Shown here in pieces: positions 58,488 to 64,000 of a stretch of 64,000 bases of DNA. Numbering within the stretch: the stretch's first letter is position 1; each line of letters starts with the position of its first letter. This DNA comes from an uncultured Thiohalocapsa sp. GTDB taxonomy: Bacteria; Pseudomonadota; Gammaproteobacteria; Chromatiales; Chromatiaceae. A program made the translations under genes and the position numbers. The notes below the pieces were generated by a model. That model had not been told where the DNA came from, ran no database searches, and worked only from the letters and a program-made list of their open reading frames with translations. The stretch covers positions 1 through 64,000 of the forward strand of contig NZ_CAJXYK010000028.1 of NCBI RefSeq assembly GCF_913063425.1. Direction: 5' to 3'.

Positions 58488-58850
58488 CAGGATTGAAGGA
58501 CGCACAGCGCACCGGATGGAACGGATGGGCTTCATCCATCACCACCGAACCGAAGCGCTTGCAGCGCCAAAGCGGTTGCGGGCTCAAGCCCTGCATGCAC
58601 ACCTGTCGGTCATTTATCTCAGCTTCGTCCGTCTCGACCCTCAACGAGTCTTGGAAGCCTTCAGCAGAGGTTGGTGCGTGGCCTGGGAGCGCAAGGATTT
58701 GACCGATTCTACCCCGCTGGCGAATGAATCGGGCGCACCGAGCTTGAGCAGACATGCAGGCAGGTCGATTGGTCTCTAGGCCACAGCCTGGAACGGCTCC
58801 GGGTCTGGCCGGGCGAACCCCGACCCACCTGACCGGTCTTCCCGGCGGCC
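58488..58850. other. Unassigned stretch between ATPase stump and nuclease copy 2
   Basis: About 360 bp follows the truncation point of the P-type ATPase fragment. Both strands have short open frames, but none has the GC-skewed codon pattern or a motif I recognise. It may be foreign DNA left by the rearrangement. Confidence 0.4.
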
Positions 58851-60431
58851 TCAGCCCACCGTCGCCCAGTCGGCCCGCGCCAGATTGCGTTTGCCGCGAT
58901 CAAAGATCAGCCCCAGCTCGATCAGCCCCTTGTTCGGCAGGCCGCGGTATTGGGCGCTGTAGCCGCGGGCCTTGATCTGCGCCAGCGCGGGGTTTTCGCC
59001 GGGCTCGGCTTCGGACGCCGAGCCGGCCGCGTCGACCTTGATCTCGATGCAGTAAACGTAGCCCGCGAGCTTGACGGTCAGGTCCACCTGGCCGCGGTTG
59101 GAGGTGTCTTCGGGGATGACCTCGGCGTTGAGGCTGGCGAAGAAGGCGTAGAGGACGCTGGCGTAGTAGCCCTCGGTCTCAGGCAGATCGGCGTGGATGA
59201 AGTTGCGCCAGGTCACGCCCGCGAACAGGCGCTCGATGGCGGCGATCAGGCCGGGCAGGTCGCCCTGGCTCATGACATCGTAGAGGCCGTCCTGCAGGGC
59301 ATCGCGCCCGGCGGGCAGGGTGCCGATATAGCCGTCGATGAGGTGATCGGCCAGGGCCATGCGCACCTCCTGGTTCGGCAGGCGCAGGCGGTAGCGGATG
59401 CGCGAGCGATGCCAGCGGGTGCTGTCGATGGTCAGATAGCCGGTCTGGAACAGGAGCGTGATGGGGTCGATGCGCTCGATGTCGAAGGAGTCGAGGATCT
59501 CCTCGCTGGCCTCGATGCCCTCCAGGTCCGGCAGGAAGGTGGCCCGGCGGGGCAGCAGCTCGACCAGGAACCGCGGGTTGCCGGTCTCGAACCAGTAGTT
59601 GCGGAATTCCCGATCCTTACGGATGAACAACAGGATGTCGAACGGGTTGTAAACCGGCTCGCCGAGGAAGCGATAGCCGTTGTACCACTGCTTGAGCCAG
59701 TTCCAGTCCACGCCCTCCAGGTGGGCGCCGAAGTCGGTCTCCAGGTCCTGTTGGGTGTAGCCGCAGACGGTCGCGAAGCGGGCATCGAGCGTCAGATCTT
59801 CGAGCTGATTGAGGCCGGAAAACAGGCTGACCTTCGAAAACTTGGTCACCCCGGTCATGAACACCATTCGGATGTGGGCGTCCTGCCCCTTCATGGTGGA
59901 GTAGAGGTTCTTCAGGCCTTCGCGCAGCTCGGCGGCGCGCTCCGGCTCGGTGATGTTGTCGAGGATGGGCTTGTCGTATTCGTCCACCAGGATGACGACG
60001 CGCTCGCCGGCCTTGGTCTCGGCGGCGCGGATCAGGTCGCCGAAGCAGCCCGGGATGTCGTTGTCGGCCCAATCGCAGGCCAGGCCGAGGCGCTCGGCGT
60101 TCTCGTCGAGCAGGCGGCGGATGCGAAGGTCCAGCGCCGCGCGGCTGTTGAGCACGCCGCCTGCGAAGTCGAGCCGGATGACCGGATGCCGCCGCGACCA
60201 GTCCCACTGGTCATGGACATGGAGCCCCCGAAACAGCGCCTCGCTCCCCTCGAACAGCTCCTTGAGCGTATCCAGGAACAGGCTCTTGCCGAAGCGGCGC
60301 GGGCGCGACAGAAAAAAGTAGGTCCCGCTGTCCGCCAGGGCTTGGGCATGGGCGGTCTTGTCGATATAGGCGTAGCCCCCCTCGATGATCTTGCGGAAGG
60401 TCTGGATGCCGATGGGCAGCTTCTTCAGCAT
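58851..60431 (-). CDS. AAA-ATPase / PD-(D/E)XK nuclease-like protein (DUF1703 type), copy 2
   Basis: From ATG 60431 the protein is 526 residues and starts MLKKLPIGIQTFRKIIEGGY like copy 1. The P-loop (SRPRRFGKSLF), Walker B (RVVILVDEYDKPIL) and nuclease motif (CIEIKVDAAG) are intact. The DNA from about 58960 to 59540 is almost identical to 56415-56995 in copy 1, while the central third is clearly diverged. This indicates gene conversion or recent partial exchange. A strong palindrome lies 35 bp upstream of the start. In-frame codons upstream to 60596 are not supported by the family alignment. Confidence 0.88.
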   Translation of the reverse strand: MLKKLPIGIQTFRKIIEGGYAYIDKTAHAQALADSGTYFFLSRPRRFGKSLFLDTLKELFEGSEALFRGLHVHDQWDWSRRHPVIRLDFAGGVLNSRAALDLRIRRLLDENAERLGLACDWADNDIPGCFGDLIRAAETKAGERVVILVDEYDKPILDNITEPERAAELREGLKNLYSTMKGQDAHIRMVFMTGVTKFSKVSLFSGLNQLEDLTLDARFATVCGYTQQDLETDFGAHLEGVDWNWLKQWYNGYRFLGEPVYNPFDILLFIRKDREFRNYWFETGNPRFLVELLPRRATFLPDLEGIEASEEILDSFDIERIDPITLLFQTGYLTIDSTRWHRSRIRYRLRLPNQEVRMALADHLIDGYIGTLPAGRDALQDGLYDVMSQGDLPGLIAAIERLFAGVTWRNFIHADLPETEGYYASVLYAFFASLNAEVIPEDTSNRGQVDLTVKLAGYVYCIEIKVDAAGSASEAEPGENPALAQIKARGYSAQYRGLPNKGLIELGLIFDRGKRNLARADWATVG

Positions 60432-60465
60432 GGCAGCTCGATGGTCTGGCGTGAACACGGCGTTA

Positions 60466-60493
60466 GGGAAGCGCTGATTGATCAGTGCTTCCC
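60466..60493. promoter_or_regulatory. 28-bp near-perfect palindrome upstream of nuclease copy 2
   Basis: Arms GGGAAGC and CTGAT pair with ATCAG and GCTTCCC, with one G/T position between them that would form a wobble pair in RNA on the plus strand. It is a 13-bp stem over a 2-nt centre, ending 35 bp before ATG 60431. It could be an operator or a 5' leader hairpin; copy 1 has no counterpart at the same place. Confidence 0.55.
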
Positions 60494-60513
60494 GTGCCGG
60501 GCAGGATGCCCCG

Positions 60514-60599
60514 CCATTGTCAGCGACGCCTTCTTCGGACCGGGCGCTGACCATGAAGCGAAGGGGAAACCGCGTTTTCGCTTCGCGTGCTGACAATGG
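60514..60599. repeat. Nested inverted repeats (11 bp and 8 bp arms)
   Basis: CCATTGTCAGC at 60514-60524 is matched by GCTGACAATGG at 60589-60599. Inside, GAAGCGAA (60555-60562) pairs with TTCGCTTC (60577-60584). The 86-bp unit has no gene and may be a small repetitive element or a structured leader or terminator. Confidence 0.5.
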
Positions 60600-60850
60600 G
60601 CAGGAAGCCCATTTTTCAGCGTCTCCTTAGGCGGTTCCCGGCCCGTATCATACCCCCGGCATGCCAGCGGGTCCGGCGCAGTCGCTCATTCACGCTGTCG
60701 CGCAGCCGCCCGCGAGCCCTGCGTAGACAGGGCTTCCAACCCTGATGCGGCCAGATCAGGATGGCCTGGGTGCGCAGACCGGCGTCCCTGGGGCCGGCCC
60801 GATGGCCGAGCCCTGTGCCTGACCCGGCATCCTCGGTGCAGGGCCGTCGC
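60600..60850. other. Gene-free gap before the coiled-coil operon's 3' end
   Basis: No supported gene is visible in these 250 bp. A CCTTAGGCGG motif at about 60628-60637 recalls the box upstream of the integrase, probably by chance. Confidence 0.4.
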
Positions 60851-61570
60851 TCAGGATGATCCCGCGCCGAGCGCCACGTCACGGGCATCCTTGGGCCGGT
60901 CCGCGCCGCCCGATTTCGAGCGCCGGTGGTGGCCCGGAGCGCCGCGTGCCCGAATGCGCTCGTGCAGCCGTTCGACGGCGTCCGCAAGCGCCCCGAGCCG
61001 CGCCAGGCAGTCACTGCGCTCGGTGCTGACCCGCTCCAGGCGCGCGTCGAGGCGAGATTTCGCTTGCTCGACCGCCGCCAGCTGCGCCGCGTGCTCCGCG
61101 TCACCGGCCCGCAGCTCGGCGCGCGTCGTGTCCAGGGCGCCGTTGAGCTCCCGGATCTGCTGCGCCTGGGCGCTGCAGGTGGTGCGCAGCTCCAGCACAG
61201 CTGCCTGCTCCGCCTCCAGCGCTGCCTCGAGGCCGCGACAGCGGGCGTTGCAGGCCTCAAGCTCCCGGACCTTGCTGAGCAGCGTCGCCTGCTCGGTCTC
61301 CAGACTGGCGAGCCGGGCTTGGAGCCCCGCGCGCTCCTGCTCCACCAAGGCCTTGGCCTCGGTCTGCTCGGTGAGCTGCCGGCGCAGGCCGTCCGCCGTC
61401 TCCTGCGCTGATTCGAGGGCCTCGCCGAGGCCGGCCTGCGCGCGCTCCAGGCGCCGCCGCGCCGCGCGCTCGTCGTATTCGCCGCTTTTGCACAGGAAGC
61501 GCCCCATCAGCCAGCCGATGAGGGTGGCGGCGAGGAAGACGAGCGCGAGCTCGATCACCAGGTCGGCCAT
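60851..61570 (-). CDS. Membrane-anchored coiled-coil protein
   Basis: From ATG 61570 (GGAGG about 10 nt upstream) the protein is 239 residues. One N-terminal hydrophobic helix (LVIELALVFLAATLIGWLMG) is followed by a long alpha-helical coiled coil (about residues 30-205) rich in Ala, Glu, Leu, Arg and Gln. A basic tail follows (HHRRSKSGG). It starts 2 nt after the OmpA-family gene ends. No family is assigned. The layout suits an inner-membrane protein that reaches along the envelope or cytoplasm and partners with the OmpA/BON protein. Confidence 0.75.
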   Translation of the reverse strand: MADLVIELALVFLAATLIGWLMGRFLCKSGEYDERAARRRLERAQAGLGEALESAQETADGLRRQLTEQTEAKALVEQERAGLQARLASLETEQATLLSKVRELEACNARCRGLEAALEAEQAAVLELRTTCSAQAQQIRELNGALDTTRAELRAGDAEHAAQLAAVEQAKSRLDARLERVSTERSDCLARLGALADAVERLHERIRARGAPGHHRRSKSGGADRPKDARDVALGAGSS

Positions 61571-61572
61571 GA

Positions 61573-63021
61573 TCAATCCACCTCCACGACAAATTCGATG
61601 CGCCGGTTCTGAGCGCGGCCCTCGGCGGTCGCGTTGTCGGCGACGGGCCGGTCGGCACCGTAGCCGACCGCGGTGATGCGGGCGTCTGCGACACCCGCGG
61701 CGATCAGCCGGGCTGCCACGGCCTCCGCCCGCTGCTGGCTGAGCAGCAGGTTGACCTCCGGCCGGCCGCGGTCATCCGTGTGGCCGGCAATGGTGATGCG
61801 GGCGCCCGGGCAGCCCGCCACCGTGTCCGCGAGCGCGTCCAGCAAGGCGTCGCTGCGGGCATCGATGCGCGCCTGTCCGGACGCGAACAGGATGGGGCGC
61901 AGCAGCAGCCGGTCGAGCCGCGCCTGGCAGCGCACGGCCGCCTCGTCCGCGGCCGCGACCTTCAGGTCCAGCTCGAAACCACGCTGCTCGAACGCCTGCA
62001 ACGCCTCGACGAAGCGGTCCCGCTCGGCCGTCGTGGACATGCTGCCCACCAGCGTCAGGTGTCGGTCGGACAGTGTCGCATCGGCGCTGTCGAAGCGGGG
62101 GAGGGCGCCGACGATCTCGGCGAGGAGGTCCAGCCAGCCCGCAGGTGCGCCGGCGGCCACCTGTATCCTGATCTGTGCCGGCTCCGCGGCGCCCGCCTGC
62201 TGCGCCGCCAGCCGCTCGGCCAACCGGCGGCGGCTCGCCTCGTCCGGGACAAAGCCCCGGCCTGCCAATGCGCCGTCCCGCTTGGCCAGGGTGAAGGTGT
62301 AAGGGGAGACCGTTGCGCTGATGTCCAGGTCCAGCGCATAGCCTTGGCCTTGGAATGGCGACAGCGCTTGGAGCACCCGCTCCCGCGCTGCCACCGAGGA
62401 TGTCGTCCCCTGAAGCCGGAGGCGGCGATCAACCAGCTCCGCCGTGCCTTGATCGAGCACGGTGATGGCAGGGACCAGGGCCTGCGCGAGCGCCCGCCAA
62501 GCGGGCGGGCTGCCGGCGGCCACCGCCAGATCCGGCGGGCCGGTCCCAGCACTGGTCCCAGCACTGGTCCCAGCACTGGCTTCAGCACCGGTTTCGGCAC
62601 CAGTCTCATCATCGGCGCCCGCGTGCGCGCGCACCGCCGCGGCCAACGCATCCGCGCTCGCCTGGTCGGGCATGAGCCCGGCGACCGCGAGCCGGCCGTC
62701 CTGCCAGTCCATGGACAGCCGGTACGGAGACACGACCCGCAGCCGCATGTTGTCCACCACCCGGCGCACGCCCGGCACACCTCGGGCCAGTGCCACGGCC
62801 CGGCGCTGGTCGTCGGGGTGCGGCGAGGCGCCCGACAGCAGCAGATCGCGGCCGTCGGCGCGCACCTGCGCCCAGGCCAGTCCCTCGGCCGCGAGGCGGG
62901 CCTGGGCGCTCTCGCGCAGGGTCTGTGGGATGCGCTCGGCGAGCCGCGGCAGGGCCACGAAGACCAGCAGGGCCAGCATCACCAGCCCCAACGACGAGGT
63001 CGCCAGCGCACGCGCTCGCAT
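61573..63021 (-). CDS. BON/OmpA-domain envelope protein
   Basis: This 482-residue protein has an N-terminal membrane helix (SLGLVMLALLVFVALPRL). BON-like folds follow (LAWAQVRADGRDLLLSG and VRRVVDNMRLRVV), repeated further on (AELVDRRLRLQGTTSS, ATLSDRHLTLVGSMS). The C-terminal OmpA domain has TIAGHTDDRGRPEVNLLLSQQRA and ENRRIEF-like QNRRIEFVVEVD, with the Asp/Arg pair for peptidoglycan binding. A low-complexity linker from a 12-bp tandem repeat sits near residues 137-157. It lies between DUF697 and the coiled-coil gene in one operon. It probably links the inner membrane to peptidoglycan. Confidence 0.87.
   Translation of the reverse strand: MRARALATSSLGLVMLALLVFVALPRLAERIPQTLRESAQARLAAEGLAWAQVRADGRDLLLSGASPHPDDQRRAVALARGVPGVRRVVDNMRLRVVSPYRLSMDWQDGRLAVAGLMPDQASADALAAAVRAHAGADDETGAETGAEASAGTSAGTSAGTGPPDLAVAAGSPPAWRALAQALVPAITVLDQGTAELVDRRLRLQGTTSSVAARERVLQALSPFQGQGYALDLDISATVSPYTFTLAKRDGALAGRGFVPDEASRRRLAERLAAQQAGAAEPAQIRIQVAAGAPAGWLDLLAEIVGALPRFDSADATLSDRHLTLVGSMSTTAERDRFVEALQAFEQRGFELDLKVAAADEAAVRCQARLDRLLLRPILFASGQARIDARSDALLDALADTVAGCPGARITIAGHTDDRGRPEVNLLLSQQRAEAVAARLIAAGVADARITAVGYGADRPVADNATAEGRAQNRRIEFVVEVD
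62542..62601. repeat. 12-bp tandem repeat (five units) in the OmpA-family gene
   Basis: Three exact GGTCCCAGCACT units are followed by two diverged ones (GGCTTCAGCACC, GGTTTCGGCACC). On the coding strand they encode Ser-Ala-Gly-Thr-type tetrapeptides in a linker. Changes in copy number would keep the frame and only alter linker length. Confidence 0.85.
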
Positions 63022-63078
63022 CGTATTCCCTTATCGTCGGTGCATGGAATGGATGCTGTGACCCGCACCGGGCCAGGC

Positions 63079-63663
63079 TCAGCGCGGCGTGCCGACGCCG
63101 GCGGCAGACGCATCCTTCTGCGCGCTGCGCTCGGCTGCTGCCGCGACGCGCCAGCCCCGCCGGAGCTCGCGCCGGAAACGCTTGCGCAGCCGCGACAGGT
63201 CCAGGGTCAGCAGGGTGCCGCCGTGCTCGAAGTGGTGGACCAGCACCCGGCCCAGGGCATGGGTCGTTGCCGCGCCGGCCACCCCGATGCTGCCGCTGCC
63301 CGCCAGGGTGCCGATGCCGGGCATCAGCTTGGCGCCGGAGCTGAGCGCCAACACGGACAGGGTGGGCGCGCTGCCCGCGAGCAGAGATAGGATGAGCGAT
63401 TTGGCGCGAAGCTCATGGAAAGGCACGTCGTAACAGCGCGCGAGCGAGCGCGCCAGAGCGATCTGGCTCGCCACCAGTGCGGCGATATCCAGCACCGCCA
63501 CGGGCACCAGCGCCAGCGCTGCCGCGCCGAGCACATGGCTCTTGATCAGGCTCTCGGCCTGCTCGCGGCGCACGACCACATCGATGTCGCGGGTCAGCTG
63601 CGCCGCCAGGTCCGCGGCGCGCGCCGCGGCCTGGTCGGCTTGGGCATCGTCGGGCTCGGACAT
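63079..63663 (-). CDS. DUF697-family membrane protein (paralog 3)
   Basis: From ATG 63663 the protein is 194 residues. The core shows AESLIKSHVLGAAALALVPV, LSSGAKLMPGIGTLAGSGSI and HALGRVLVHHFEHGGTLLTL, aligning with paralogs 1 and 2. A basic C-terminal helix (RLRKRFRRELRRGW) follows. It opens an operon with BON/OmpA and TM-coiled-coil genes, after a 57-bp gap. Like the others it lacks a GTPase partner nearby. Three copies within 21 kb suggest each operon has its own DUF697 component. Confidence 0.85.
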   Translation of the reverse strand: MSEPDDAQADQAAARAADLAAQLTRDIDVVVRREQAESLIKSHVLGAAALALVPVAVLDIAALVASQIALARSLARCYDVPFHELRAKSLILSLLAGSAPTLSVLALSSGAKLMPGIGTLAGSGSIGVAGAATTHALGRVLVHHFEHGGTLLTLDLSRLRKRFRRELRRGWRVAAAAERSAQKDASAAGVGTPR

Positions 63664-63854
63664 GGGCCTGCGCTGTCGCGTCGATGGGCGTGCCGGTGGA
63701 CACTGCGGAGATGCGAGACGGTAGCACTTGGCTCGGACGCTCAGGGGAGATCGCATCACAAGCGCAACGTTCTGTTTGCCGCTGACAATTCGGTTCGATC
63801 ACCGCGGACGCAGCCGATCGGGGAGCTGCCCGACCCTGGGGAGCCGCGCATTGA

Positions 63855-63871
63855 TTGGGCACCCTGCCCAA
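63855..63871. terminator. Hairpin downstream of the minus-strand partial gene
   Basis: The perfect palindrome TTGGGCA-CCC-TGCCCAA lies 9 bp beyond the TGA at 63880-63882, on the minus strand. There is no T-run after it, so it may be only a weak terminator. Confidence 0.45.
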
Positions 63872-63879
63872 GACTGCCC

Positions 63880-64000
63880 TCACAGCCAGCGCTGGAGCCA
63901 GTCCCGCAGCCCGGTCCAATCCCCGGCCGCCACAAAGGCCCGCGCACGGGCAGCGAAGGGGGCCAGCGCAGGCTCGCCGTCCGCCAGCGCGGTGCACCAC
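63880..64000 (-). CDS. C-terminal end of an unknown gene cut by the window edge
   Basis: In the frame ending at TGA 63880 the last 39 codons read ALADGEPALAPFAARARAF and then DWTGLRDWLQRWL. The composition (high GC at third positions, helical Ala/Leu pattern) looks coding. Too little is present to name a family. The gene enters from beyond the right edge of the window. Confidence 0.45.
   Translation of the reverse strand, partial: WCTALADGEPALAPFAARARAFVAAGDWTGLRDWLQRWL

Noticed and set aside
56055-60593. Long plus-strand frames over the two nuclease-like genes
   Set aside because: They mirror the minus-strand genes, which have P-loop, Walker B and nuclease motifs. The plus-strand translations have no recognisable family and simply duplicate because the genes are duplicated.
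60628-60637. Additional copy of the integrase-associated box near 60.63 kb
   Set aside because: Only about ten bases agree, there is no hairpin partner, and chance occurrence is likely in GC-rich DNA.

Overview
The window is GC-rich, densely coded bacterial DNA. The gene set suggests a gammaproteobacterium, possibly a purple sulfur bacterium or relative (Chromatiales). That is inference from the mix of a LEPR-XLL giant protein, DjlA, SPFH/DUF697 genes, duplicated AAA-ATPase/PD-(D/E)XK genes and an integron-type integrase; there is no rRNA or taxonomic marker gene here, and I found no tRNA, rRNA or CRISPR array.

Layout. (1) 1-1.9 kb: an intact integron-type tyrosine recombinase behind a cluster of inverted repeats. 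(2) 1.9-3.5 kb, minus strand: a Tat-exported class V aminotransferase broken by a 64-bp duplication-insertion. (3) 4.0-41.8 kb: one uninterrupted reading frame of 12,584 codons. It encodes a giant LEPR-XLL surface or secreted protein with two beta-propeller regions, a long beta-rich region with flagellar-hook-IN-like repeats, two RTX blocks, LamG, parallel beta-helix, golvesin-like and malectin-like modules, a PKD array and a C-terminal cohesin-like/dockerin pair. (4) 41.8-42.4 kb: a small secreted protein with a cohesin-like fold and a C-terminal PEP/VPxPA-type sorting tail, a plausible cell-surface partner for the giant's dockerin. (5) 42.5-45.9 kb, minus: a tightly coupled operon of a small membrane protein, a coiled-coil/Amt-like membrane protein, DjlA and DUF697. 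(6) 46.2-49.9 kb, minus: DUF697, SPFH and a substrate-binding lipoprotein, divergent from (7) a response regulator/AraC protein and a second SPFH protein on the plus strand (50.4-52.5 kb). (8) 52.6-54.1 kb, minus: a diguanylate cyclase with a periplasmic substrate-binding-type sensor. (9) 54.2-60.6 kb: an accessory zone with IS91-family transposase remnants flanking a Phd/PIN toxin-antitoxin pair, two AAA-ATPase/PD-(D/E)XK paralogs and the 3' stump of a P-type ATPase gene. (10) 60.8-63.7 kb, minus: a third DUF697 gene followed by BON/OmpA and TM-coiled-coil genes. The window ends inside a minus-strand gene.

Working together. The most striking theme is a giant, probably Ca2+-dependent and glycan-binding, surface protein with a neighbouring anchor candidate. 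It is surrounded by three operons that each carry a DUF697 membrane protein next to envelope-organising proteins (SPFH/prohibitin type, DjlA, OmpA, TM-coiled-coil). I suggest, as inference only, that these operons form an envelope or membrane-microdomain module. No secretion system, exosortase or GTPase partner is present in the window.
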